64,000 nucleotides of DNA, taken from the NCBI RefSeq assembly GCF_042237075.1, contig NZ_JBCGDC010000002.1, forward strand, positions 62,001 through 126,000, read 5' to 3'. Position 1 is the first letter of the stretch; each line of letters starts with the position of its first letter. The stretch is from Polymorphospora lycopeni (GTDB lineage: Bacteria > Actinomycetota > Actinomycetes > Mycobacteriales > Micromonosporaceae). The notes under the pieces were generated by a model. It saw nothing but the letters and a program-made list of their open reading frames with translations, was not told the DNA's origin and did not search any database. Both the position numbers and the translations under genes were made by a program. Shown in pieces: positions 52,366-60,243 of the stretch.

Positions 52366-52776
52366 TCAGCGGAGCATGCCCATGTTGTGCCGGGTGACCC
52401 CGCGGGCCGCCGTCAGCGGGCCGACGACCATGTAGACGACCCAGGTCAGGGGCAGCGTCACGAGGCCGATCACGATGCCGATGAGGAAGATGTTGATCCA
52501 GAAGAAGACCCAGTAGGACACCATCAACGCGATCCCCAGCCCGATCTGCCGGGCGTAGAGGTTGCCCACCCCGAAGATGCCGAAGATGCCGAGCACGAGT
52601 TCGAGCGCGACGGCGGCGCCGGCCGACTTGGCGGCGATCGGGACGACCGGGATCACGCCGTACGGCAACGTGGGCGGCGCGGAGTTCGGCGGCGACCAGT
52701 GCGGCGGTTGGGGGATGGGCAGGTTGGCTGGGGGCGCGGAGTACTGCGGCTGCTCGGGGAACTGCTGGTACGTCAT
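52366..52776 (-). CDS. TM2-domain-like membrane protein
   Basis: 136 aa from the ATG at 52776. A Pro/Gln-rich N-terminus (~45 residues) precedes two or three membrane helices: AVALELVLGIFGIFGVGNLYARQIGLG has the TM2-like glycine pattern, then ALMVSYWVFFWINIFLIGIVIGLVTLPL. The terminal GPLTAARGVTRHN faces the cytosol. Function unknown. Confidence 0.78.
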   Translation of the reverse strand: MTYQQFPEQPQYSAPPANLPIPQPPHWSPPNSAPPTLPYGVIPVVPIAAKSAGAAVALELVLGIFGIFGVGNLYARQIGLGIALMVSYWVFFWINIFLIGIVIGLVTLPLTWVVYMVVGPLTAARGVTRHNMGMLR

Positions 52777-52877
52777 CGCGACGGCCTCGCTACCGGATGT
52801 CAGGACGGGGTCCCGATTGTCGCACCCGCCGGCACCTCCGATGTCCATCGCAGCGGCAGGGGCAACGGACCGTCCAG

Positions 52878-52893
52878 CTGAAAATCGGAAGGT
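52878..52893 (+). repeat. 16-base inverted copy of the tRNA-Phe anticodon arm
   Basis: CTGAAAATCGGAAGGT on the plus strand is identical to bases 53011-52996 of the minus-strand tRNA-Phe (anticodon loop, 3' half of the stem and start of the variable loop). It lies ~100 bases upstream of the TM2-like gene. A match of this length is not expected by chance in 64 kb. Confidence 0.85.
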
Positions 52894-52915
52894 TTGCGGT
52901 GCTGACAAAGCAAAG

Positions 52916-52943
52916 CGCCGACCGGCGTTTCCGCTGGTCGGCG
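52916..52943 (-). terminator. Terminator of the tRNA cluster
   Basis: Perfect 8-base arms CGCCGACC / GGTCGGCG; read leftwards it is followed by a TTTGCTTTG stretch, 27 bases after tRNA-Phe. Confidence 0.7.
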
Positions 52944-52969
52944 TTGCTGTAGCCCGGCGAAAGGCTATG

Positions 52970-53043
52970 TGGCCAGAGGCGGGGTCGAACCGCCGACCTT
53001 CCGATTTTCAGTCGGACGCTCGTACCAACTGAGCTATCTGGCC
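52970..53043 (-). tRNA. tRNA-Phe (GAA)
   Basis: 74 nt. Acceptor stem GGCCAGA/TCTGGCC, D-loop AGTTGGTA, anticodon loop CTGAAAA (anticodon GAA), T-arm GGTTCGACCCC, discriminator A. CCA is not encoded. Last of three leftward tRNAs. Confidence 0.96.
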
Positions 53044-53149
53044 GTGTTGCTCGGTTCATGGTACCCGTCTCGTGGTGTGACCGCGCGGCGGGTGCCAGTC
53101 TCCGAAACGCAGAACGCCGCGCGTAGACACGCGCGGCGAGCGGCGCTGG

Positions 53150-53223
53150 CGGTCCTGACGGGACTTGAACCCGCGACCTCCGCCTTGACAGGGCGGCGAG
53201 CACTCCAACTGCTCCACAGGACC
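53150..53223 (-). tRNA. tRNA-Asp (GTC)
   Basis: 74 nt. Acceptor GGTCCTG/CAGGACC, anticodon loop CTGTCAA (anticodon GTC), T-arm GGGTTCAAGTCCC, discriminator G, as expected for tRNA-Asp. Confidence 0.96.
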
Positions 53224-53248
53224 TTGCTGCTCCGGCTAGGCCGGAATG

Positions 53249-53321
53249 TGCCCCCAACGGGATTCGAACCCGTGCTACCGCCTTGAAAGGGCGGCGTCCT
53301 GGGCCGCTAGACGATGAGGGC
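53249..53321 (-). tRNA. tRNA-Glu (TTC)
   Basis: 73 nt. Acceptor GCCCTCA pairs with TGGGGGC including a U-G pair, anticodon loop CTTTCAA (anticodon TTC), T-arm GGGTTCGAATCCC, discriminator A. First of the three-tRNA cluster. Confidence 0.95.
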
Positions 53322-53473
53322 GGCCCCGCCATCATCGCACATCGCGACTCCAGCGGTAGAGCTCCCATCCGGCGGCGCCGGAGGCTTGGAAAGCATACGT
53401 GATGCCCCGCCCCAGAACCAAACCGATACCGCTCATCTCGCGATCATGCCGCTGACCTGCGGAAACACCGTGA

Positions 53474-54322
53474 TCAAGTGTCGAGCAGGATGATCTCGTA
53501 CCGGTCCTGGAGTTTGCCGATCAGCCCGGCACAGGCGTCCAGCGTCGCCGCCCGGTCGCCACCCCCGTCGTGCAGCAGCACGATGGAGCCGGGCCGGGCC
53601 TTCTTGAGCACCCGTTCGGTGATCTCGGATGCTCTGGTCTTCTTCTCCCAGTCCCGTGGGTCGACGTCCCAGTCGATGGAGGCCATCCCCAACTCCTCGG
53701 CGACCGAGATCGCCGCCTCGGTCCACCGGCCACCCGGGTGCCGGAAGAAGGGGATCCGGGCGTCCGGTACCGCCCGCCGGATCTCCCGGTTGGTGCGCTC
53801 CAGGTTGGCCCGGATCTCCGCCGGTGGGCGGTTGCCGAGGTCGAGTTCGTGATGCCAGGTGTGGTTGCACAGGGTGTGCCCCTCGCGGACGATCCGGGCG
53901 ACAAGAGCGGGGTGGCGGTGTACCTGTGAGCCGACGACGCAGAACGTCGCCCTGACCCGGGCCGCCCGCAGCCGGTCGAGCACCTTCGGTGTCCAGACCG
54001 GGTGCGGCCCGTCGTCGAACGTCAGCGCCACTCCCTTGCGTCCGGTCGTGCGCCGTACCGGCAGTGGCGCCGGAGTCGTGCTCGTGGTCGCGGTCGGTCC
54101 GGGCGTGGCCGCCGCCGACCGGGTGGCGGCCGGCGTACCGGTCGGCGGTGCACTCGACGGTGTCGCCGGCCGGGACGGTGTGCCGTCGGGCGCCGGGATT
54201 CCGGTCGCCGGTGGCGCCGTCCGGAAGGTGGGGTGGCTGGTCGGGCGGGAGGCTATCCAGCCCGCGCCGAGCAGCAGCGCGAGTACGACCACGCCGGACC
54301 CGAGGGCGGCACGTTGCTTCAT
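53474..54322 (-). CDS. Polysaccharide deacetylase (NodB/CE4) family, membrane-anchored
   Basis: 282 aa, ATG start. N-terminal anchor or signal (GSGVVVLALLLGAGWIA), a Pro/Thr/Ala-rich linker to ~85, then the NodB domain: ALTFDDGPHP (catalytic Asp, metal Asp), HTWHHELDL (H-x3-H type metal site), RHPGGRW, and IVLLHDGGG with the catalytic His. Deacetylates peptidoglycan or chitin-like glycans outside the membrane. Start of the leftward side beyond the tRNAs. Confidence 0.92.
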   Translation of the reverse strand: MKQRAALGSGVVVLALLLGAGWIASRPTSHPTFRTAPPATGIPAPDGTPSRPATPSSAPPTGTPAATRSAAATPGPTATTSTTPAPLPVRRTTGRKGVALTFDDGPHPVWTPKVLDRLRAARVRATFCVVGSQVHRHPALVARIVREGHTLCNHTWHHELDLGNRPPAEIRANLERTNREIRRAVPDARIPFFRHPGGRWTEAAISVAEELGMASIDWDVDPRDWEKKTRASEITERVLKKARPGSIVLLHDGGGDRAATLDACAGLIGKLQDRYEIILLDT

Positions 54323-54411
54323 CGTCGGCTCCCGAGGGGAAATTCGGGCAGGACGTCGGGCTCACGCTAGCCCACCGCCGACGGCGTGCGATACCGGATA
54401 GACGACTCCGA

Positions 54412-55353
54412 TCAGCCGGTTACCGGGCGATCCGGCACGGCCACCGCGCCGGCGAGAACGACCGCCTCGGTGAGGTCTGCCGGGGACCGCACCCCGGCGG
54501 GAAGCGGGCCGGCCGCCCAACCGGGACCGGCCGCCATCACCAGCAGCGGGCGGCGGGGCACGGACAGTACGGCCGCCAGTTGCTCGGTACGCGCGGTGGC
54601 GGGGGCGTGCGACCACACGACGACCACCGCCGGCCCGGTCCGGTCCACGGCGTCCACCAGGGCGACGGTCGGCACCCGTGCGCCGAGCAGCCGGCAGCCG
54701 ACGCCGGCCTGCGCCAGCGCGGCGGCGAGCGCCTCCAGCGGCAGGCTGTGTTGCTCCTCGTCGGCACAGGACAGCAGGATGCGGGCTGCTTCGGCCGGCC
54801 GGCGTACGGCGCCGAGGACCTCCGACACGCAGCGGGACAGCAGGTGCTCGACCTCGATCAGGCGGGACGTGGTCGCGTACCGCTCGCCGATCCCGACCAG
54901 GACGGGCCGCAGCATCTCGTCCCAGGTCCGGACGACGCCGTGGGCGGCCACCTGCCGTTCGATGAGCTCCCGCATGGCGGTCGAGTCGAGCCGCATGGCG
55001 GCGCGGGCCAGGCCGCGGGCGGCCGGACCGGCCCGGCCGACCGGGATGGCGAAGCCACCGCCGGCCCGGCCGGCGGCCCCCTGGCGGGGGGCCGCGTTGC
55101 GAGAGGTGTCGGGCCTGGGCGCGACCGTGGTACGGCGCGCCCAGCCGGCCGCTTCGGCCGGCGTGACACCCTCGGCGGTCAGCCGCCGCATGACCTCCAG
55201 CCGGGCGAGGTCCTCGGCGGTGTAGCGCCGGTGGTGCCCGGGCACGTGCTGGCTCGGCCCCAGGCCGTACCGCTGGTGCCAGGTGCGTAGCGTCGTCACG
55301 GCGACGCCGAGCCGGCGCGCGACGGCGCCCGCGCTCAGGGCGTCATCGCCCAC
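54412..55353 (-). CDS. MerR-type regulator with cobalamin-binding-like domain (LitR/CarH family)
   Basis: 313 aa from the GTG at 55353, overlapping idi by 11 bases. MerR HTH (SAGAVARRLGVAVTTLRTWHQRYGLGPS, HRRYTAEDLARLEVM), then a B12-binding-2-like cap (RPVLVGIGERYATTSRLIEVEHLLS) and a Rossmann B12-binding domain with EEQHSLPLEALAAAL, whose His would be the lower ligand. The EH pair is kept; the Trp of the usual GERW is Tyr here. LitR/CarH proteins repress carotenoid genes in the dark using adenosylcobalamin. The location in a crt cluster supports that role. Confidence 0.85.
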   Translation of the reverse strand: MGDDALSAGAVARRLGVAVTTLRTWHQRYGLGPSQHVPGHHRRYTAEDLARLEVMRRLTAEGVTPAEAAGWARRTTVAPRPDTSRNAAPRQGAAGRAGGGFAIPVGRAGPAARGLARAAMRLDSTAMRELIERQVAAHGVVRTWDEMLRPVLVGIGERYATTSRLIEVEHLLSRCVSEVLGAVRRPAEAARILLSCADEEQHSLPLEALAAALAQAGVGCRLLGARVPTVALVDAVDRTGPAVVVVWSHAPATARTEQLAAVLSVPRRPLLVMAAGPGWAAGPLPAGVRSPADLTEAVVLAGAVAVPDRPVTG

Positions 55354-55960
55354 CTGACCGCTCCGGCGCTTCGTCGATGGTGGCGCCGGAACCCGGTACG
55401 ACGATGCCGTCCGCTCCCGCCCGCCCGGGGCTGAAGAGCCGGTCGGTGACGCCGGCGAGCCACGGCGCGTGCTGCCGCGGCTGTTCGGCGAGCCCGGTCA
55501 GCAACTCCTCGCGGGTCACCCAACGCACGTCGGCCACCTCTTCGGGAGCCGGGGCCAGGGTCGTGCCGGGGGGAAGTTCGGCCCGCAGCACGTGGTCGTA
55601 CTCGAACTCGACCCGGCCGGTGGCGGGGTCCTCGGCGTAGTAGACGTAGACGCCGACCTCGGTGAGGTCGACCGGCGGTATGCCCAGTTCCTCGCCGAGC
55701 CGCCGGTTGGCGGCCTCGGCCAACGACTGGCCCGGCGCCGGGTGCCCGCAGCAGCTGTTGGCCCAGCGCAGCGGGAACCTGGTCTTGACGGCGGCCCGCT
55801 GCTGGAGCAGGACCCGGCCGGTCGGGTCGACCAGGAAGACCGAGAACGCCCGGTGCAGCCGGCCCGGCGGACGGTGGGCGTCGTCGACGGTGCACTCGCC
55901 GATCGGGTTGCCGGTGTCGTTGACCAACTCGACCAGGTGTGCCTCGCGGGAGAGGGTCAC
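55343..55960 (-). CDS. idi: Isopentenyl-diphosphate delta-isomerase, type I (Nudix)
   Basis: 205 aa from the GTG at 55960, which overlaps the crtI stop (GTGA). Interconverts IPP and DMAPP. Key residues: Cys in WANSCCGHPAPGQ, the Nudix-like EAANRRLGEELGI, and YVYYAED with YDHVL. Supplies precursors for the adjacent carotenoid genes. Confidence 0.94.
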   Translation of the reverse strand: MTLSREAHLVELVNDTGNPIGECTVDDAHRPPGRLHRAFSVFLVDPTGRVLLQQRAAVKTRFPLRWANSCCGHPAPGQSLAEAANRRLGEELGIPPVDLTEVGVYVYYAEDPATGRVEFEYDHVLRAELPPGTTLAPAPEEVADVRWVTREELLTGLAEQPRQHAPWLAGVTDRLFSPGRAGADGIVVPGSGATIDEAPERSGGR

Positions 55961-57438
55961 CGGGTGCCTCCCGTCACTCGGCCGGCGGCGAGCTTGCCGG
56001 AGATCAGCACCATCGGCACGCCCACACCGGGTTGTGTCCCAGATCCTACGAAGACCACGTTGGACAGCGTGGGGTGCAGGTTGTTCGGGCGGAAGGGGCC
56101 GGTCTGGAAGAGGCTGTGCGCGGCGGCGAACGGGGTGCCCGCCGCCATGCCCTGGTCGGCCCAGTCGGCGGGGGTGACCACCCGGGACACCTCGACGCCG
56201 GCCCGGAAGTCGCGGTAGCCGCGCGCCTCGAGCGTACGCATCAACTCGTCCGCGTAGCGCGTGGGCAGGTCGCCGCGCCAGTCGAGCCGGCCCCGGTCGA
56301 GGTTCGGCACCGGCGCCAGCACGTAGTAGGTCTGCCGCCCGGCGGGCGCGACCGACGGGTCGGCCCGGCTCGGGTTGGTGACCAGCAGTGACGGGTCGGA
56401 CATCAGCTCGCCCCGCTTGATGATCTCGTCGAAGGTGCCCTTCCACGGCCGGCCGAAGTGGATGTTGTGGTGGGCGATCTTCGAGTAGGGCTGCCGGGAA
56501 CCGATGTGCAGCACCACGCAGGACGGCGAGTGGCGCAGCCGCCGGTAGCGGGCGGCCGGCAGTAGGTCGCGGTAGGCGACCGGCAGGTCGGGGTTGAGTA
56601 CGACGACGTCGGCGGGGACCCGCTCGCCGTCGGCGGTGATCACCGCGCTGGCCCGGCCGGCCGAGGTCTCCACCCGGGTGACCGTGGTGCCGTAGCGAAT
56701 CTGTACGCCGTGCTTCTCCGCCGCCCCGGCCAGGGCCCGGGGTACGGCGTGCATCCCGCCACGCGGGTAGTAGACCCCGGCGACCGAGTCGAGGTAGGCG
56801 ATCACCGCGTAGATGGCGAGCGCGTCGTGCGGGGCCAGGCCGGCGTACATGGCCTGGAACGAGAAGATCCGCCGGGTCCGGGGATCGGTGAAGAACTGGT
56901 TGATCTTGGTTTGCAGCCGGCGGAACGCGCCGGTCGAAAGCAGCCGGAGCAGGTTGGCGGTCAGCAGGTCGCGGGGGCTGTCGAAGTTGCGGTCGATGAA
57001 GTCGGTCCGCTCCAGCTGCCACAGGTCGCGGGCGAAATCGACGAACCGCAGGTAGCCGTCGGCCTCCCGGGGACCGCACACCCGCGAGATCTCGGCCGCC
57101 ATCCGGGCGGTGTCGGTGATCACGTCGAGGGTGGAGCCGTCGGGGTAGTAGGCCCGGTAGGCGGGGTCGACCGGGGCGAGGTCGAGCCAGTCGGTCAGCT
57201 CCTCGCCGACGGCGGCGAGCGGCTCGGCGATCAGGTCGGGCATGGTCAGCACGGTCGGCCCGGTGTCGAACTCGTAGCCGTCGACGCTGAGCCGGCCGGC
57301 CCGCCCGCCGGGCACCGGCTCCCGCTCCAGGACGGTGACCTGACGACCGCTGCCGGCCAGGTGCAGGGCCGCGGCGAGGCCGCCGAGCCCGGCACCGACG
57401 ACGACCACCCGATCGGTCGGTCCGCTCACCTTGCGCAT
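55957..57438 (-). CDS. crtI: Phytoene desaturase
   Basis: 493 aa, ATG start. FAD-binding dinucleotide fold VVVGAGLGGLAAALHLAGSG at the N-terminus, GGRAGRL, FDTGPTVLT; C-terminal CrtI signature HPTLSNVVFVGSGTQPGVGVPMVL spread over ~24 residues. Introduces double bonds into phytoene, usually to lycopene. Stop overlaps the idi start. 25 bases downstream of crtE. Confidence 0.96.
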   Translation of the reverse strand: MRKVSGPTDRVVVVGAGLGGLAAALHLAGSGRQVTVLEREPVPGGRAGRLSVDGYEFDTGPTVLTMPDLIAEPLAAVGEELTDWLDLAPVDPAYRAYYPDGSTLDVITDTARMAAEISRVCGPREADGYLRFVDFARDLWQLERTDFIDRNFDSPRDLLTANLLRLLSTGAFRRLQTKINQFFTDPRTRRIFSFQAMYAGLAPHDALAIYAVIAYLDSVAGVYYPRGGMHAVPRALAGAAEKHGVQIRYGTTVTRVETSAGRASAVITADGERVPADVVVLNPDLPVAYRDLLPAARYRRLRHSPSCVVLHIGSRQPYSKIAHHNIHFGRPWKGTFDEIIKRGELMSDPSLLVTNPSRADPSVAPAGRQTYYVLAPVPNLDRGRLDWRGDLPTRYADELMRTLEARGYRDFRAGVEVSRVVTPADWADQGMAAGTPFAAAHSLFQTGPFRPNNLHPTLSNVVFVGSGTQPGVGVPMVLISGKLAAGRVTGGTR

Positions 57439-57463
57439 TGGGCCACCCCTCTCCGGGCCTCCA

Positions 57464-58588
57464 TCATGCCCGCCGATCCGTGGCCCGTACGGCGAGGTCG
57501 GCCAGTGCCCGACGGGCGACCGGGTCGATCGGCGCGGTTCCGATCGAGTCGAGCGCGTCGGCGACCCGCGCCTCGATCATCTGCTCGACCCGGGCGGTGG
57601 CGCCGGTGGCGGTGACCACCTCGGCGAGCCTGCCGACCCCGACCGTGCCCGCCCGCCCCCGGGCCAGCTCGGCCCGTTGCGCGGCGGTGGCGAACTGGTC
57701 GGCGAGCAGCAGCAGCACCGTCGGCTTGCCGGTACGCAGGTCGTCGCCGGCCGGCTTGCCGGTGCGCCGCGGGTCGCCGTACACGCCGAGGAGGTCGTCG
57801 CGGAGCTGGAACGCCTCGCCGACGGCGATTCCGTACCGGCTGTAGGCGGCGGTGACCGGCCCGGCCGGCCCGGCGGCACCGCCGGCGAGTGCCGCGCCGA
57901 ACAGCAGCGGGCGCTGCACGGTGTAGCTGGCGGTCTTGTGCCGGGCCACCCGCAGCGCCCGGTCGACCGACCAGTTGGCGGCGTCGGTGTCGCCGAGGAT
58001 GTCGAGGTACTGCCCGGCGATCGCCTCGATCCGCATCTGGTCGTAGCAGCGGCGGGCGGCCAGCACCGAGGCGGCCGGCAGGCCGGCCCCGGCGAGCAGC
58101 CGGTCGGCCCACACCAGGCAGAGGTCGCCGACGAGCACGGCGCCGGCCGTGCCGAAGTGGTCCGGGTCGCCGGTGCGCCCGGCCGCGACGTGCTGGTCGG
58201 CGAGCACCCGGTGCGCGGTGGGCCGGCCGCGCCGGGTGGCGGAGCGGTCCATGACGTCGTCGTGCACGAGGGCGAACGCGTGCAGCAGCTCCAGCGCGGC
58301 CAGCGCCGGAAGGGTGGACGCGACCGGCTGGTGCGCGCGGACCCCGCGCCAGCCCCAGTGGGCGAAGACCGGGCGCAGCCGCTTGCCGCCGGCGAGTACG
58401 CAGTCGCGGGCGGTGCGGGCGAGGTCGCCGAGGGCGGGGTCGATCTCCTCGATCGCGGCCACCTCGGAGTCCAGGAAGTCGATCAGGGTCTGCTCGATCA
58501 GCCCGATCAGCTCGCTGGGAGACGGAGCGGGCGGGGGCGCAACGGGGCGGGCATCACCCGGGAACGTCGGGAGTGTGTCGTTGGCCAC
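57464..58588 (-). CDS. crtE: Geranylgeranyl diphosphate synthase
   Basis: 374 aa from the GTG at 58588. Polyprenyl synthetase with first Asp-rich motif LVHDDVMDRS, second LRDDLLGVYGD, GGKRLRP and HKTASYTV regions. Makes GGPP from IPP and DMAPP for carotenoids. First gene of the leftward crtE-crtI-idi-litR operon. Confidence 0.94.
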   Translation of the reverse strand: MANDTLPTFPGDARPVAPPPAPSPSELIGLIEQTLIDFLDSEVAAIEEIDPALGDLARTARDCVLAGGKRLRPVFAHWGWRGVRAHQPVASTLPALAALELLHAFALVHDDVMDRSATRRGRPTAHRVLADQHVAAGRTGDPDHFGTAGAVLVGDLCLVWADRLLAGAGLPAASVLAARRCYDQMRIEAIAGQYLDILGDTDAANWSVDRALRVARHKTASYTVQRPLLFGAALAGGAAGPAGPVTAAYSRYGIAVGEAFQLRDDLLGVYGDPRRTGKPAGDDLRTGKPTVLLLLADQFATAAQRAELARGRAGTVGVGRLAEVVTATGATARVEQMIEARVADALDSIGTAPIDPVARRALADLAVRATDRRA

Positions 58589-58655
58589 GACGCCGAGCGT
58601 ACCCTAGAGTTGCGAGTTGCGTCGATTGCTGCGTCGATCTATCCGAGGAGGTCCC
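58589..58655. promoter_or_regulatory. Divergent crtE/crtB promoter region
   Basis: 67 bases between divergent starts. Two short direct repeats are visible: GAGTTGC twice (58607-58620) and GCGTCGAT twice (58620-58638). They are plausible sites for the LitR-like regulator; there is no clear CarH-type inverted operator. Confidence 0.4.
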
Positions 58656-59567
58656 ATGGAGACAGATCTTGCCGCGGCCTATGAACGCTGCCGTGAGCTG
58701 CACAAACGGCACGGACGCACCTACTATCTCGCGACCCGGCTGCTGCCGGCCTGGAAACGTCGGCATGTCCATGCGCTGTACGGGTTCACCCGCTACGCCG
58801 ACGAGATCGTCGACCGGACCGGCGACGCGTCGGTCGCCGAGCGGACCGCCCGGCTCGACGCCTGGTCCGCCCGGTTCCTCGCCGGCCTGCACGGCGAGCC
58901 CGTCGACGACCCGCTGCTGCCCGCCGTGCTGCACACCATCGCGGTCTTCCAGCTCGACCGGGCCGACTTCGCGTCGTTCCTGCGCAGCATGGCGATGGAC
59001 CTCACCATCACCTCGTACGCCAGCTACGACGACCTGCTCGACTACATGGAGGGGTCGGCGGCCGTGATCGGCACGATGATGCTGCCGATCCTCGGCGCGG
59101 CCGACCCCGCCGCCGCCCGCGAGCCGGCCCGCCAGCTCGGCTTCGCCTTCCAGCTCACCAACTTCATCCGCGACGTCGGCGAGGACCTGGCCCGCGGCCG
59201 CACCTACCTGCCCGACGAGGACCTCGACAAGTTCGGGGTCGGCCGCGCCGACCTGGTCACCGCCGCCCGCGACGGCCGCGGCACCGCCCGGACCAGGGAG
59301 CTGATCGAGTACGCCGTCACCCGCGCCCAGGCGCACTACGCCGCCGCCGCCCCCGGGGTGGCGATGCTGGCCCCCGCCTCCCAGGCGTGCGTGCGCACCG
59401 CGTTCGCTCTCTACGGGGGCATCCTCGACGAGATCGCCGCCGCCGGTTACGACCCCTTCGTCCGCCGGGCGACCGTCCCGGGCCGCCGTCGGGCCGCCGT
59501 CGCCGCCCGGTCGCTGCTGGCCCGGCCGGGCACCCCGGTCGCCGTACCCGGTCCGTCGCCGCGGTGA
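58656..59567 (+). CDS. crtB: Phytoene synthase
   Basis: 303 aa from the ATG at 58656 (GAGGAGGTCCC upstream). Head-to-head prenyl transferase: Asp-rich YADEIVD and NFIRDVGED motifs, plus TYYLATRLLPAWKR and YMEGSAAVIG. Condenses two GGPP to phytoene. Divergent from crtE; followed by the truncated photolyase 5 bases on. Confidence 0.95.
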   Translation: METDLAAAYERCRELHKRHGRTYYLATRLLPAWKRRHVHALYGFTRYADEIVDRTGDASVAERTARLDAWSARFLAGLHGEPVDDPLLPAVLHTIAVFQLDRADFASFLRSMAMDLTITSYASYDDLLDYMEGSAAVIGTMMLPILGAADPAAAREPARQLGFAFQLTNFIRDVGEDLARGRTYLPDEDLDKFGVGRADLVTAARDGRGTARTRELIEYAVTRAQAHYAAAAPGVAMLAPASQACVRTAFALYGGILDEIAAAGYDPFVRRATVPGRRRAAVAARSLLARPGTPVAVPGPSPR

Positions 59568-59572
59568 GGTCG

Positions 59573-60223
59573 ATGCGTACGGCGATCGTCCTTTTCACCC
59601 GCGACCTCCGGGTCCACGACCAACCGGCGCTGGCCGCCGCCTGCGCCAACGCCGAGCGGGTGGTGCCGCTCTTCGTGCTCGACCCGACCCTCGCCGGCCG
59701 CTCGCCCAACCGGGACCGGTTCCTCGCGCAGAGCCTCGCCGACCTGCGCGGCTCGCTGCGCGAGCGGGGCGGTGACCTGGTCCTGCGGCACGGTGACCCG
59801 GTCGCCGAGACGATCCGGCTGGCCGCCGAGACCGGCGCCGAGGGCATCGCCGTCTCCGCCGACGTCAGCCGCTGTGCCCGGCGCCGGGAGAGCCGGCTGC
59901 GCGCCGAGGCCGAGCGGCACCGGCTGTCGCTGCGGCTCTTCCCCGGACTGACCGTCGTCGACCCCGGGGCGGTCACCCCGGCCGGCGGCGACCACTACAA
60001 GGTCTTCACGCCGTACTTCCGCGCCTGGGCGGCCAGCCGGTGGCGCGACGAGGTGGCCACGCCGGCGACGGTGCCGCTCCCGTCCGGGGTCGCGGTCGGT
60101 CGGCTGCCCGCCCTGCCCGCCGGGGAGTCCGCCGCTGGGTCCCCGAGCTGGGCCCCCCAAGATCCGCGTGATCAGGGACTGAATCGCGCGGGTCGCCGGC
60201 GTGTCGGCCGCCAAACTCCCTGA
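59573..60223 (+). pseudogene. phr: DNA photolyase N-terminal fragment, truncated by palindromic element
   Basis: 216 codons from the ATG at 59573. The start TAIVLFTRDLRVHDQPAL and the ~195-residue Rossmann-type antenna domain match class I photolyase/cryptochrome. A full enzyme has ~430-460 residues; the FAD-binding catalytic half is absent. The last ~22 codons and the TGA (60221-60223) come from the palindrome at 60157-60240. Without the FAD domain the product cannot repair DNA. It follows crtB as in light-induced crt loci. Confidence 0.9.
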
Positions 60224-60240
60224 TCACGCGGATCTTGCGG
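60157..60240 (+). repeat. 84-bp palindromic element, copy 1 (perfect 21-bp arms)
   Basis: Arms 60158-60178 and 60217-60237 are perfect inverted repeats of 21 bases (core CAAGATC..GTGATCAGGGA). The inside, ATCGCGCG.GTCG.CGGCG.GTCGG, is shared with the copy at 61416 when that copy is read on the other strand. It supplies the photolyase stop and lies 3 bases from the stop of the beta-lactamase-type gene. Confidence 0.92.
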
Positions 60241-60243
60241 TGG

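Noticed and set aside
55957..58588. A complete carotenoid pathway
   Set aside because: Only idi, crtE, crtB and crtI are present; no cyclase, hydroxylase or glycosyltransferase is visible, so the end product cannot be named.
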